Shown: positions 17,506 through 26,302 of the stretch, in pieces
Layout of the letters: each line of letters starts with the position of its first letter
Position numbering within the stretch: position 1 is the stretch's first letter
Source of the DNA: Verrucomicrobiia bacterium
GTDB lineage: Bacteria > Verrucomicrobiota > Verrucomicrobiia > Limisphaerales > AAA164-E04
Length of the DNA: 41,542 nucleotides
Direction of reading: 5' to 3'
Assembly (NCBI GenBank): GCA_014239995.1
Contig: JAAZXX010000001.1
Coordinates: 1 to 41,542 of the forward strand
Notes under the pieces: generated by a model
The model's input: only the letters and a program-made list of their open reading frames with translations
Told to the model about the DNA's origin: nothing
The model's database searches: none
Made by a program: the position numbers and the translations under genes

Positions 17506-18114
17506 ATGAAAGAAAAAGAAAAAGACAAAGACCAGGAAGAAGGCCAGGAAACGTCCAAAGCCTCCATCAAGGCCTGGCTTCCCTTGATTGCCGCGTTGGT
17601 GATCATGCCGGCCACGGCGTGGGCTCTGACACACTTTGTGCTTGTCAAAAATATCAAGGAGACAATTGCGGCAGCAACTGGAAATCCTGTGGGTGCATCC
17701 CAAACGAGCCTCACGAACACTACCGCGCCCGCCATTGAGGAATCAGAGAAAGAGAAGGGCGGTGAGTCCAGTGCAAAAGAAGACAAGGATGCAGATCCTG
17801 CGGAAAATTCTCTCACGACCGTCTTCGACAATCTAGATGTCCCGGTCAAGGGCAGCAAGGGGACCCGTCGCTTGTTCGTCTCCATTGCAGTTCAGGCAAA
17901 AGACAAAAAGGCCCAGACCATTATAACAGAAAACAAGTATGTCATTCAGGAGAAGGCAGTTGAAATGATATCGAGCCTGTCCATGGAGCAGATTGACGAT
18001 CTGCCGAATCAAACCAAACAAAACTTAAAAAAGATGTTAAAAGAAGCCTGTAACAAGGAGCTCAATGGAGATTTCGTGAAGCGGGTTAACATTATTAAAT
18101 GGAGTAATTTTTAG
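17506..18114 (+). CDS. fliL: Flagellar basal body-associated protein FliL
   Basis: FliL is a single-pass inner-membrane protein that surrounds the stator units and supports torque. After a highly charged cytoplasmic start (MKEKEKDKDQEEGQETSK) there is one membrane segment (residues about 25-45, WLPLIAALVIMPATAWALTHF). Then comes a charged linker and a C-terminal periplasmic domain ending LKKMLKEACNKELNGDFVKR and INIIKWSNF-like sequence, as in FliL proteins. Length 202 residues. The ATG at 17506 directly follows an in-frame TTG. It lies between flgE and fliM, its usual place. Confidence 0.9.
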   Translation: MKEKEKDKDQEEGQETSKASIKAWLPLIAALVIMPATAWALTHFVLVKNIKETIAAATGNPVGASQTSLTNTTAPAIEESEKEKGGESSAKEDKDADPAENSLTTVFDNLDVPVKGSKGTRRLFVSIAVQAKDKKAQTIITENKYVIQEKAVEMISSLSMEQIDDLPNQTKQNLKKMLKEACNKELNGDFVKRVNIIKWSNF

Positions 18115-18156
18115 GCTCGAAAAACCTCCTCAACAGGGAATCCCTTATTCAAAGTC

Positions 18157-19146
18157 ATGGAAGAAACACCAGATCCCAAGCCCACAGGAGATGAGGAAAC
18201 CACCCAGCCCGTATCCGAGACGCTCACGGTGCTGGGCAAGGGGGGGCGTTTGCGAACCGCAGGGGCGGACACTGTCCAGGCGTTTGATTTTGAGGGTTCC
18301 TCCTTTCTGACTCCCAGGGAAATGCGCAAGCTGCGAAATGTACATGAACGTTTCGTGCGCAGTCTCGCGGCTCGCTTGAGCCTCTACCTGCGGATCGAGA
18401 TGGACATGGAGCTGGAAAGCCTGGAGTCCATCATCATGCGGCAGGGCCTCAATGAGATGGAGGAACATACCCACCTTTCCATGATCAGCATGGCGCCTTT
18501 GCGTAAACATTCCCTGATTGAATTGCCACTTTCGACGGCACTTTCCATTGTCGACCGGCTCCTGGGGGGACCTGCCAAGACGGCGGGGCCCGTTGAAAAA
18601 TTAAATGACGTGGAGATTTCGCTGCTGGATGACGTCATTGGAATCATTACCTCTGAATGGTCCAACCTCTGGGGAGAAACAACCGACATCCAGCCCTCCA
18701 TCGTGACTCATGAGTCCAATCCAAAGCATGTGCGATCCTCGTCCCTTGACGCCAAGGCGTTTCAAATAATCATCAAGACCCGCTTTGCCGAGTCTGAGGG
18801 TCGTATACGAATACTTATCCCGCATCTCACGCTGGAACCTCTCATTGGCAATCTCAGCGGAGTGGATCCTGAAGTGGAGGGAACATCGGGTGGTGCGCTG
18901 GGGCGCGTACCCGACTGGAGTGATCGATTTGATCATATCCCGGTTCGACTTTCAGCATGGTGTCATGGGGCCAAGATCACCCTCAAGGAGATGTCAGGCC
19001 TTAGAGTGGGGCAGTTCCTGCCTTTTCCCTCTGCCTTTTTCGAGAAGGCCGAGTTACGCATGGCAGAGAGGGCAGCCTTCAAGGGAACCATGGGTAAATT
19101 AAATGAAAAATGGGCCTTCAAGATCACCCATAAAATTGAACAATAG
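18157..19146 (+). CDS. fliM: Flagellar motor switch protein FliM lacking the CheY-binding motif
   Basis: FliM forms the middle of the C ring and normally receives CheY-P. The core is present: FLTPREMRKLRNVHERFVRS (residues about 50-69), the middle domain with LIELPLSTALSIVDRLLGG, and a C-terminal SpoA-type domain from about 265 (IPVRLSAWCHGAKITLKEM). The N terminus (MEETPDPKPTGDEETTQPVS) has no LSQxEIDALL-type peptide. The 14 codons upstream back to an in-frame stop contain no start codon, so the motif has not simply been missed. Full length is 329 residues. No che genes lie in the window. Confidence 0.93.
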   Translation: MEETPDPKPTGDEETTQPVSETLTVLGKGGRLRTAGADTVQAFDFEGSSFLTPREMRKLRNVHERFVRSLAARLSLYLRIEMDMELESLESIIMRQGLNEMEEHTHLSMISMAPLRKHSLIELPLSTALSIVDRLLGGPAKTAGPVEKLNDVEISLLDDVIGIITSEWSNLWGETTDIQPSIVTHESNPKHVRSSSLDAKAFQIIIKTRFAESEGRIRILIPHLTLEPLIGNLSGVDPEVEGTSGGALGRVPDWSDRFDHIPVRLSAWCHGAKITLKEMSGLRVGQFLPFPSAFFEKAELRMAERAAFKGTMGKLNEKWAFKITHKIEQ

Positions 19147-19158
19147 ACAAGGAATGTT

Positions 19159-19419
19159 ATGGATGATGCGGCAGAAGAGAATGAATCTACAAACAATCTG
19201 GAAATGCTTTATGATGTTCCAGTGGAACTTTCGGTGGAATTGGGTTCCTGCATGATGCCAATGAAGAGTGTGCTGGAACTGACGCCAGGCAAGGTGGTTC
19301 AGCTGGATAAAAAATCTGATCAACCGGCAGATCTGTACGTCAATGATAAACTGATCGGCCAGGGCGAAGTGGTCGTGGTTGACAACCGTTTCGGGATCAA
19401 GCTTACCAAGCTCTTCTAA
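19159..19419 (+). CDS. fliN: Flagellar motor switch protein FliN, minimal form
   Basis: FliN forms the bottom of the C ring and helps dock export substrates. The 86-residue protein is little more than one SpoA domain: LYDVPVELSVELGSCMMPMK, then VLELTPGKVVQLDKKSDQPA and DLYVNDKLIGQGEVVVVDNRFGIKL split across the typical beta strands. The short acidic N-terminal tail is only about 15 residues. It starts 12 bases after fliM, with an AAGGAATG ribosome site, and is separated from fliO by one base. Confidence 0.96.
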   Translation: MDDAAEENESTNNLEMLYDVPVELSVELGSCMMPMKSVLELTPGKVVQLDKKSDQPADLYVNDKLIGQGEVVVVDNRFGIKLTKLF

Positions 19420-19420
19420 C

Positions 19421-19891
19421 ATGGCGCGACCCCTACATGTCCAACGGGCCGTTTTGGTCTGGACCTTCGTTACCGTTTTGATCGGGACCTGCCTGGGGGC
19501 AGAACCGGTCACGGAAACGCCCTCCATGGAGTCAGTAGATGATCTGCTGGCCTCGTGGCTGCGCATGTTTGGGGCACTGATCACCGTGTTGGCCATTTTT
19601 TTTGGTGGAGTGATGATCTTTCGAAAATACGGGGGCCTGCTTCAAAATAAAAATGCGCAGGGGCATCTTAAAATTCTTGAATGCCGAGCACTCAACCAGA
19701 GGAATGCCCTCTATGTGGTCGATTACCAGGGGGAGCGTTTCCTGGTGACCAGTGGACAGCAGGGAACACCTGCTGTCACTCCATTGAAAGAGACGGTTGC
19801 TGCGTCGATGCCTTCGCAGGAAGGTAATCAGGTGAGCAAGAAGGACGACTTTGAGGGCGAGATAAGGAAGGCCATGCATGCATCCACCTGA
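19421..19891 (+). CDS. fliO: Flagellar export apparatus protein FliO
   Basis: FliO is a small membrane protein that assists assembly of the FliP pore ring. It begins with a signal-like segment (residues about 10-26, VLVWTFVTVLIGTCLGAE), then a membrane segment near 50-66 (GALITVLAIFFGGVMIF). The cytoplasmic part carries the typical LKILECRALNQRNALYVVDY and GERFLVTSG strands. At 156 residues it has ordinary length. The ATG at 19421 follows the fliN stop by one base, and the 3' end overlaps the fliP start. Order fliN-fliO-fliP is standard. Confidence 0.9.
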   Translation: MARPLHVQRAVLVWTFVTVLIGTCLGAEPVTETPSMESVDDLLASWLRMFGALITVLAIFFGGVMIFRKYGGLLQNKNAQGHLKILECRALNQRNALYVVDYQGERFLVTSGQQGTPAVTPLKETVAASMPSQEGNQVSKKDDFEGEIRKAMHAST

Positions 19892-20675
19892 GCTCCGTTT
19901 CCCCATGATCCGCTGGCTCTGGCCTCTGGTCTCATGGCTGATGCTGACGACCATGTGCCCCTCCACGCTGGCGCAGGCAACGGATGGTACAGGAGGAGCC
20001 TTGCCTTTTAGCTTCAACCTTGGTTTCAACCCGTCCGGGGACCCTGCCAATGTGGATATGGGTGTCCAGATTCTCTTTATCATCACACTATTGACGTTGA
20101 CGCCATCCATCATCCTGCTGATGACAAGCTTTACCCGGATCGTCATTGTGCTTTCTTTCATTCGATCTGCCCTGTCGCTTCAGGGTGCGCCCTCCAACCA
20201 GATCATCATTGGGTTGGCTTTTTTCATGAGCATGTTTGTGATGTCCCCCACATGGTCCAAGATTCAAGTCAACGCCATTGATCCCTATTCCCAAAAGCAG
20301 ATTAACGGCCAGCAGGCACTGGAGGGGGCCTCCGTGGCCATCAAGGAATTCATGCTGGGGCAGACTCGCCCGAAGGACATGGAGTTATTCACTAGAATGG
20401 CGGGTGTGCAGGCCTCGAGCAGCGGGGAGATACCCCTGAATATTGTCATTCCTGCATTTGTCATCAGTGAACTTAAGACAGCCTTTCAAATCGGGTTTCT
20501 GCTTTTTGTACCTTTCATCATGATTGACCTGATCGTAGCGACCGTCCTGATGAGTATGGGTATGATGATGATGCCTCCCGTGACGGTCTCTCTTCCCCTG
20601 AAAATCCTGTTATTCGTCCTGGTAGACGGGTGGAACCTTATTGTGACCTCCCTTCTGCAAAGCTTTGCCACTTAA
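19878..20675 (+). CDS. fliP: Flagellar export gate protein FliP
   Basis: FliP forms the core of the export pore with FliQ and FliR. It has a cleavable signal segment (WLWPLVSWLMLTTM ... TLAQA), then the conserved motifs TSFTRIVIVLSFIRSALSLQ (residues about 87-106), LAFFMSMFVMSP and NIVIPAFVISELKTAFQIGF. The C-terminal membrane hairpin holds VATVLMSMGMMMMPPVTVSL and PLKILLFVLVDGW. Length is 265 residues. I use the ATG at 19878, which has AAGGAAGG six bases upstream and overlaps fliO; an ATG at 19905 is the alternative. Confidence 0.97.
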   Translation: MHPPELRFPMIRWLWPLVSWLMLTTMCPSTLAQATDGTGGALPFSFNLGFNPSGDPANVDMGVQILFIITLLTLTPSIILLMTSFTRIVIVLSFIRSALSLQGAPSNQIIIGLAFFMSMFVMSPTWSKIQVNAIDPYSQKQINGQQALEGASVAIKEFMLGQTRPKDMELFTRMAGVQASSSGEIPLNIVIPAFVISELKTAFQIGFLLFVPFIMIDLIVATVLMSMGMMMMPPVTVSLPLKILLFVLVDGWNLIVTSLLQSFAT

Positions 20676-20700
20676 TCCCAATAGACGCGGAAACAAAACC

Positions 20701-20970
20701 ATGAATCCTGATTTTGCTGTTGAACTGATTCGAATGATGCTTCTCAAGGCCACCCAGCTTGCCTCGCCGATCCTTTTCACCGGTATGCTGATAGGGGTGA
20801 GCATCAGTGTTATCCAAACCGTGACTTCGGTTAATGAACAGACTTTGACATTTGTCCCCAAAACCATCGGGATTGCGGCTTTTCTTCTTATAGCATCTCC
20901 ATGGATCCTGCGTACCCTGATTGAGTATACCACTTGGATGATTCAGCTTACCCCCGAGATGGTAAAGTGA
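20701..20970 (+). CDS. fliQ: Flagellar export gate protein FliQ
   Basis: FliQ is a small two-helix membrane subunit of the export gate. The 89-residue protein has two hydrophobic segments, about residues 18-40 and 52-75, with the conserved GVSISVIQTVTSVNEQTLTF loop between them and KTIGIAAFLLIASPW in the second helix. This agrees with the family in length and pattern. It follows fliP by 25 bases and precedes fliR. Confidence 0.96.
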   Translation: MNPDFAVELIRMMLLKATQLASPILFTGMLIGVSISVIQTVTSVNEQTLTFVPKTIGIAAFLLIASPWILRTLIEYTTWMIQLTPEMVK

Positions 20971-21033
20971 TTCTCGCGTTGAGGATGCCACCATTTTCGT
21001 TCCCTTTTCCTGCTTGGTACACTTGCTGCTTCG

Positions 21034-21810
21034 GTGGTCCTTAAGGTGATATCGGCACTTTTTACCACATGGCTTTTGGTGATGATGCGTACGTCCGCAC
21101 TCTTTGCGACCTTACCAGCATTCTCCGCGACAAGCGTTCCTGTGAAAATCAGGATTGCGCTGGGTGCCATGGCGGCCTTCTTTGTCGCTTCGAGCCAGCC
21201 CCAGGTGACGCTGGACGGGTGGCCGCTGACACAGTTGATCCTCCTCATGGGCAGCGAAATTTGCGTGGGCCTGTTGCTCGGTTTTGCCAGTAAACTTTTC
21301 TTTTATGCCCTGGACGTGGCCGGATCACTGGTATCCATCCAGATTGGTCTCATGATGAGCATGGACATCAACCCATTTCAATCCAACCAGTCTGCACTTC
21401 CTACCAACATCATGTATCAGTTGGCCATCGTGATTTTTTTTGCCACCGACATGCATCACTGGTTTTTTGTAGGCCTCTCCAAAAGTTTCGAGGTCCTACC
21501 CATGGGGCAGGCGCAATTCAACGGTAATTTTCTCAGAGACATCATTGCCATGACGGCCAGCATCTTTTCGGTAGGACTCCTCATTGCAGGACCCATCATG
21601 ACGGTTTCCTTTGTGCTACTGCTGATGTTTTCGTTTCTTGGTCGCGCGGTGCCCCAGATGAACGTGTTTTCCGAGAGTTTCTCATTTCGCATCCTTGCAG
21701 GGATCATCGTTTTCGGGATGACCTGTGATTTGATGGCCGAGCACATTGTGCACTTCGTGAAGGGCATTCCCCTGGACTTGATGAAAGCGGCCGCGTCACT
21801 GCGGGGATAG
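21034..21810 (+). CDS. fliR: Flagellar export gate protein FliR
   Basis: FliR caps the FliP5FliQ4FliR1 export pore. The protein is about 258 residues, hydrophobic throughout, with RTSALFATLPAFSATSVPVK and IRIALGAMAAFF (residues about 19-50), SKLFFYALDVAGSLVSIQIG (about 85-104) and a C-terminal segment FSFLGRAVPQMNVFSESF, all typical. The start is uncertain: GTG at 21034 gives the expected N-terminal length but no clear ribosome site is seen, and GTG 21046 is possible. An in-frame stop at 20980 limits how far upstream it could begin. Confidence 0.94.
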   Translation: MVLKVISALFTTWLLVMMRTSALFATLPAFSATSVPVKIRIALGAMAAFFVASSQPQVTLDGWPLTQLILLMGSEICVGLLLGFASKLFFYALDVAGSLVSIQIGLMMSMDINPFQSNQSALPTNIMYQLAIVIFFATDMHHWFFVGLSKSFEVLPMGQAQFNGNFLRDIIAMTASIFSVGLLIAGPIMTVSFVLLLMFSFLGRAVPQMNVFSESFSFRILAGIIVFGMTCDLMAEHIVHFVKGIPLDLMKAAASLRG

Positions 21811-21855
21811 TGATCATGCAAATCATCATGCACATAGCCATCGAAAGGCCTTCCC

Positions 21856-22941
21856 GTGAGTGAGCATGTCGGGGAAAAGACAGAGCAGGCGTCCCCCAAG
21901 AAAATGCAGGATGCCTTCAACAATGGTCAGTTTGCCAAGAGTGCCGAAATCCAGACCCTCTTTGTGACCGGCGCTGGCGTCATGTCCTTGGTCGTTGTTG
22001 GGCCCAGTATATGGCAGGAATCCTCCATGATCATGTCCGGCATGTTTACCCAGATGGGAGGTGTGGTGCTCAAGCAGGAATTCATGCAGGAATACTTTTC
22101 GAACTCCAGCGTCACGTTTGGGAAAATGGTGGCTCCCGTGGTTGGCTCTGCCGCCCTGGGTGGGGTGTTGGCAGGGTTGTCGCAGACTAAAGGCAAGCTC
22201 ACACTGGAGGCTGCGAATTTTAAGTGGAGCAAGCTGAATCCAGCCACTGGCTGGAAGAAAATTATTTCCACCAATGCCCTGGTCACCGCTTTTTTTTCCA
22301 TCGGGAAAATCAGTATCCTTGGAGGAGCCCTTTTCACTGAAGCACGTAAGGCCATTCAATCTCCTATTTTCACTTCCACGGTTGGGGTTGGCGATTTTAT
22401 CAAGTTTGTGTCCTCGACGACGATCTCCGTGCTTGTGAAGTGCCTGCTCATGATGTTCCTCTTTGCCATCCTGGACTATGCCTATCAGCTCTGGAAGAAC
22501 CAGCAGGACCTGATGATGACCAAGGAGGAGGTCAAGGAGGAACACAAGAATCAGGAGGGTGATCCCAAGATGAAGGGACGTCGTCATCAGATGCGCATTG
22601 CGCTTCGGCAGCGCAAGATGATGCAGGATGTTCCTGAGGCCGATGTGATCCTTACCAACCCGACCCACTACGCGGTGGCCTTGAAGTATCATCCCGGAAA
22701 AATGACGGCACCGCGGGTGATTGCCAAGGGAGAACGCCTTTTTGCTGCAAAGATCAAGGAGATCGCCCGTGCGCACCAGATTCCCATCATGGAAAACAAG
22801 CCGCTCGCAAGATCGCTCTATAAATCCACGCCGGTGGGGCACGAAGTGCCGGCACCTCTTTATGCCGCGATTGCAGAAATTCTCGCCGCGGTCTATCGCC
22901 TGAACCCTTACAAATACCGTCTCCGCGGGCAAGAGGCCTGA
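21856..22941 (+). CDS. flhB: Flagellar export switch protein FlhB
   Basis: FlhB is the export-gate component that switches from rod/hook to filament substrates after self-cleavage. The cytoplasmic N terminus has GEKTEQASPKKMQDAF, the family opening. Four membrane segments follow. The cleavage motif NPTH is at residues 268-271 inside EADVILTNPTHYAVALKY, and the C-terminal domain ends IPIMENKPLARSLYKS and YAAIAEILAAVYRL. All catalytic features are intact, so hook-to-filament switching with FliK is expected. The GTG start at 21856 has GAAAGG seven bases upstream. Length 361 residues. Confidence 0.98.
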   Translation: MSEHVGEKTEQASPKKMQDAFNNGQFAKSAEIQTLFVTGAGVMSLVVVGPSIWQESSMIMSGMFTQMGGVVLKQEFMQEYFSNSSVTFGKMVAPVVGSAALGGVLAGLSQTKGKLTLEAANFKWSKLNPATGWKKIISTNALVTAFFSIGKISILGGALFTEARKAIQSPIFTSTVGVGDFIKFVSSTTISVLVKCLLMMFLFAILDYAYQLWKNQQDLMMTKEEVKEEHKNQEGDPKMKGRRHQMRIALRQRKMMQDVPEADVILTNPTHYAVALKYHPGKMTAPRVIAKGERLFAAKIKEIARAHQIPIMENKPLARSLYKSTPVGHEVPAPLYAAIAEILAAVYRLNPYKYRLRGQEA

Positions 22942-22952
22942 GGATCAACCGT

Positions 22953-25085
22953 ATGAACATCGAAAATATACTCGGGAAGAATTACCGAAAAAAGCTCGTC
23001 TACGGGCTGGATATGTGGCTGCCACTGGCATTGTTTGGCATTGTCATGTTCCTGATTCTGCCCATGCCCATCCTGCTTTTGGATGGTGCGTTGGCATTGA
23101 GTATTGCGCTCTCGCTGCTCATGCTCCTGGTCATCCTGTATCTCAAGGACTCTGCTGACTTCACAGGGTTTCCGACCATGCTGCTGATGGCGACATTGTT
23201 TCGCCTTTCCCTGAATGTGGCTTCTACCCGCTTGATCCTGTTGAACGGGTATGCAGGCAATATCATCGAGGCTTTCGGTAACTTTGTCGTACGTGGCAAT
23301 TTTATCGTGGGACTGGTGGTTTTCATCATTCTCGTACTCGTGAACTTCATTGTCATCACCAAGGGTGCGGGTCGTATCGCTGAAGTGGCTGCACGCTTTA
23401 CCCTGGATGCGATGCCTGGCAAACAAATGGCCATTGATGCGGAGCTCAATGCGGGGGTGATTGATGAATTGCAGGCGAGGAAGCGGCGTAAAAAGGTGGA
23501 AGCTGAGGCCGATTTTTATGGTGCGATGGATGGTGCCAGTAAATTTGTGCGAGGTGATGCCATTGCCGGCATCCTGATTACCGTCATCAATATCATAGGT
23601 GGCTTCGGGATCGGCATTTTTCAGAGGCAGATGACCATGCCGGATGCCCTGGAACTTTATACACTCCTTTCCATTGGTGATGGCCTTGTCTCGCAGATTC
23701 CCGCCCTGATCACCTCGGCTGCCACCGGTATTCTGGTGACTCGGGCCACGGCCAAGAATAACCTGGGAAGGGAATTGACCGGGCAGCTGTTTTTTTCCTT
23801 CAAGGCCATCTGGATTCTATCCGGGATGCTGGGTGTCATGATGTTCATCCCAGGTTTTCCTTTCCTGCCCTTTTTTACCCTGGCAGTTCTTTTCGGTTCT
23901 GCGGCCTACTTTCTTCCCAAGCTCCAGGATTCATTTAACGACGTCATGAACGAGGATGACTCGACGGACGCCAAGGGACCCAAGGCGGCTCAACAGGTGG
24001 CAAATACTCCAGAGCAGCAGGAGCAATCCATTGAGCAAATGCTTAAGCTGGACCCGATTCAACTGGAGCTTGGTTATGGACTCGTGCACCTTGCCGACCA
24101 GTCCAAGAATGGTGATCTTCTCACACGGATCACCGGTATCCGTAAGAATTTTGCCCGTGAAATGGGCTTGGTTGTCCCTCCCATCAAGGTGAAGGACAAC
24201 CTCCAAATGCAGGCCAACGAATATCGTTTGCTGCTCAAGGGACAGGAATATACCAAGGGCGAAATTCAACCGGGTCAATGGCTCGCCATGAATGCCTCGG
24301 ACAGCAAGGAAATCCTCCAGGGCATCCCGACCAAGGAACCGGTCTACCAGTTGCCGGCTACATGGATCAACGCCGTTGAAAAAAAGAAAGCGGAGATGAA
24401 GGGCTTCACCGTGGTGGATGCCCCCACGGTCCTGGTGACTCACTTGTCCGAGATTATCAAGCGCAACGCATTTGAAATCCTGACGCGCCAGGATGTTCAA
24501 AATCTGTTGGACCATTTGAAAGATTCGCATTCTGCGGTGATCAATGAATTGATTCCCGCGCACCTGACCGTCGGGCATGTACACCGCATCCTGCAGAACC
24601 TGCTTGCTGAGGGACTCTCGATTCGGAACCTGCCTGAAATCCTGGAACGAATCAGTGACATGGCGCCCCATACCAAGAACCCGGACGAATTATCCGAGCA
24701 GGCCAGGCAGGCCCTTGCCTCATCCATCGTGCATCCCTGGAAAAGCGAGGACGGTCATATTCACACGCTTTCCCTGGATCCAGCGGTCGAGCACACCATC
24801 TCGGAGGGGATTCGTAAATCAGTCAATGAAGTGGCCCTTGTGCTTGAGCCTAATTTTGCCTGGAAACTGGTGGATGCCTTTTCCGCCTCGATCCAGAAAA
24901 TGACTGCCAGCGGGCTTCATCCGGTATTGGTCTGTGGTCCCCAGGTGCGTATTGCCCTGTATCGATTCCTGAAGTCCACGTTCTCGGACCTTGCTGTGAT
25001 TGGTTTCACAGAGATTCCGCAAAACATCCCCCTTAAAACATTTGCCGTGGTTACCTTGCCCAAGGAAGACGAGGTTGCCACCTAG
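22953..25085 (+). CDS. flhA: Flagellar export gate protein FlhA
   Basis: FlhA is the large gate protein that uses the proton gradient and receives chaperone-substrate complexes. The N-terminal half is a multi-pass membrane domain. The FHIPEP signature ITKGAGRIAEVAARFTLDAM is at about residues 135-154, preceded by FTGFPTMLLMATLFRLSLN. The cytoplasmic nonameric-ring domain occupies roughly residues 340-710. At 710 residues it is full length and intact. It starts 11 bases after flhB and is followed by flhF. Confidence 0.98.
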   Translation: MNIENILGKNYRKKLVYGLDMWLPLALFGIVMFLILPMPILLLDGALALSIALSLLMLLVILYLKDSADFTGFPTMLLMATLFRLSLNVASTRLILLNGYAGNIIEAFGNFVVRGNFIVGLVVFIILVLVNFIVITKGAGRIAEVAARFTLDAMPGKQMAIDAELNAGVIDELQARKRRKKVEAEADFYGAMDGASKFVRGDAIAGILITVINIIGGFGIGIFQRQMTMPDALELYTLLSIGDGLVSQIPALITSAATGILVTRATAKNNLGRELTGQLFFSFKAIWILSGMLGVMMFIPGFPFLPFFTLAVLFGSAAYFLPKLQDSFNDVMNEDDSTDAKGPKAAQQVANTPEQQEQSIEQMLKLDPIQLELGYGLVHLADQSKNGDLLTRITGIRKNFAREMGLVVPPIKVKDNLQMQANEYRLLLKGQEYTKGEIQPGQWLAMNASDSKEILQGIPTKEPVYQLPATWINAVEKKKAEMKGFTVVDAPTVLVTHLSEIIKRNAFEILTRQDVQNLLDHLKDSHSAVINELIPAHLTVGHVHRILQNLLAEGLSIRNLPEILERISDMAPHTKNPDELSEQARQALASSIVHPWKSEDGHIHTLSLDPAVEHTISEGIRKSVNEVALVLEPNFAWKLVDAFSASIQKMTASGLHPVLVCGPQVRIALYRFLKSTFSDLAVIGFTEIPQNIPLKTFAVVTLPKEDEVAT

Positions 25086-25138
25086 ATTTTCTTGTAAGGA
25101 AATCAAGTTACCATGATTCACTCTGAAAGGATATCTGC

Positions 25139-26230
25139 GTGAAAACAGTCACCATGCTTGCGGACTCACCGCAGGATGCCGTGCGTAAAGCCAGACAGCA
25201 GTACGGCCCCCGGGCCGTGATCCAGGAAGTGCGGCAACATGCTGCCCAGGGTCTTGCGCGCATCTGGCGTAAGCCGCAGCTTGAACTGGTCATCCAGGTT
25301 CCCAGCCAGGATAATCCACCCCCGGTGGACCGGACACCCGGCGATCACCAGGAGGAAACGGCTCCCCCCTTTTTCAAGGTCTACCAGCAGGAACTTCAAA
25401 AAACGGTTGAACCGGAGGATCCACCCGTCCCAGCTCCCAGAACAAGGGGGCAGGCAGGGGGGCAGGGCCAATGGCGCGTGGAACCCATCCTCAAAAGCAT
25501 GGGCCTGAGTGATTACTGGATCTCGGAGATGCTGGAACGACTGGCCCTTCGATTTCAAGGTGGTATGCCTGATTATGTCCGGGACGAACTGGCCTTTTGC
25601 CGCAGTCTCGTGATGGAACTACTGCCTTCGCCCACCGAGGACCCCAGGACGGGTGAACGACCCCTTGTTTTCCTTGGCCCCGCAGGCTGCGGTAAAACGA
25701 CGGTATTGTGTAAATGGATGGCGCACCTGGTGTTTCAGCGCAATCTGACACCATCGGTATGGCGTCTGGATGGTATTCAACCCAACACGACGGAAATGCT
25801 CGATGTCTACGCTGAAATGCTTCAGGCATCCATCTCACGATTTCCTGAGGATCGTCAAGGTGATCTTGCAGCATCCCCGCTTTTCATCGACCTGCCTGGC
25901 ATTGCAACGCATTTTTCAGACCAGTGTCTAGCCCTGGAGCCCCAATTGGAGTCATTGCCGGCGTGTGATCGATACCTGGTGCTCAATGCGTGTTATGCCA
26001 CCTCGAACCTCAACGAGCAGATCAGGGCCTTTGAGCGTTTCAAGCTCAAGGGAATCGTTTTAACGCACATTGACGAGCAGCCACACTGGGGGAACTTGAT
26101 GAATGTCCTGCTAGGCACAAATTGCCCAGTTGTCTTATTGAGTGGTGGGCAAAAAATACCTGGAACCTTTGAATTATTCAGATCCTCAAGTGTTATTTCA
26201 AGTGTATTTCCTTCCAACCTAGATACTTAA
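25139..26230 (+). CDS. flhF: Divergent flagellar SRP-type GTPase FlhF
   Basis: FlhF normally marks the pole and controls flagellar position and number. The GTG start at 25139 has GAAAGGA at a suitable distance. The N terminus (DSPQDAVRKARQQYGPRAVI) is a typical FlhF opening, followed by a Pro/Gln-rich linker. The G1 loop GPAGCGKTT is at residues 180-188. The usual DxxRxAAxEQL segment reads DGIQPNTTEML (211-221), the DTAGR motif reads DLPGI (251-255), and the TKxD motif reads THID. The fold therefore looks preserved but the SRP-GTPase catalytic signatures are degraded. No flhG follows. Assignment rests on order after flhA plus N-terminal and P-loop sequence. Confidence 0.85.
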   Translation: MKTVTMLADSPQDAVRKARQQYGPRAVIQEVRQHAAQGLARIWRKPQLELVIQVPSQDNPPPVDRTPGDHQEETAPPFFKVYQQELQKTVEPEDPPVPAPRTRGQAGGQGQWRVEPILKSMGLSDYWISEMLERLALRFQGGMPDYVRDELAFCRSLVMELLPSPTEDPRTGERPLVFLGPAGCGKTTVLCKWMAHLVFQRNLTPSVWRLDGIQPNTTEMLDVYAEMLQASISRFPEDRQGDLAASPLFIDLPGIATHFSDQCLALEPQLESLPACDRYLVLNACYATSNLNEQIRAFERFKLKGIVLTHIDEQPHWGNLMNVLLGTNCPVVLLSGGQKIPGTFELFRSSSVISSVFPSNLDT

Positions 26231-26258
26231 AAAAATCATGATATTCCTTATATCTTCT

Positions 26259-26274
26259 TGGCAAGCCATTTGCT
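26259..26274 (+). promoter_or_regulatory. Sigma-54 promoter upstream of the fliA-motAB unit
   Basis: TGGCAA-GCCAT-TTGCT matches TGGCAC-N5-TTGCW with GG (26260-26261) and GC (26272-26273) separated by ten bases. Predicted transcription start is near 26285, right at the AAGGAC ribosome site and 18 bases before the ATG of the small membrane protein. It would place sigma factor FliA under sigma-54 control, the order seen in other polar-flagella cascades. Confidence 0.85.
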
Positions 26275-26302
26275 CCCTTGTTTTAAGGACACGCGACGAC
26301 CT

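Noticed and set aside
21826-22932. Long minus-strand frame across flhB
   Set aside because: It is the antisense shadow of an intact flhB with the NPTH site.
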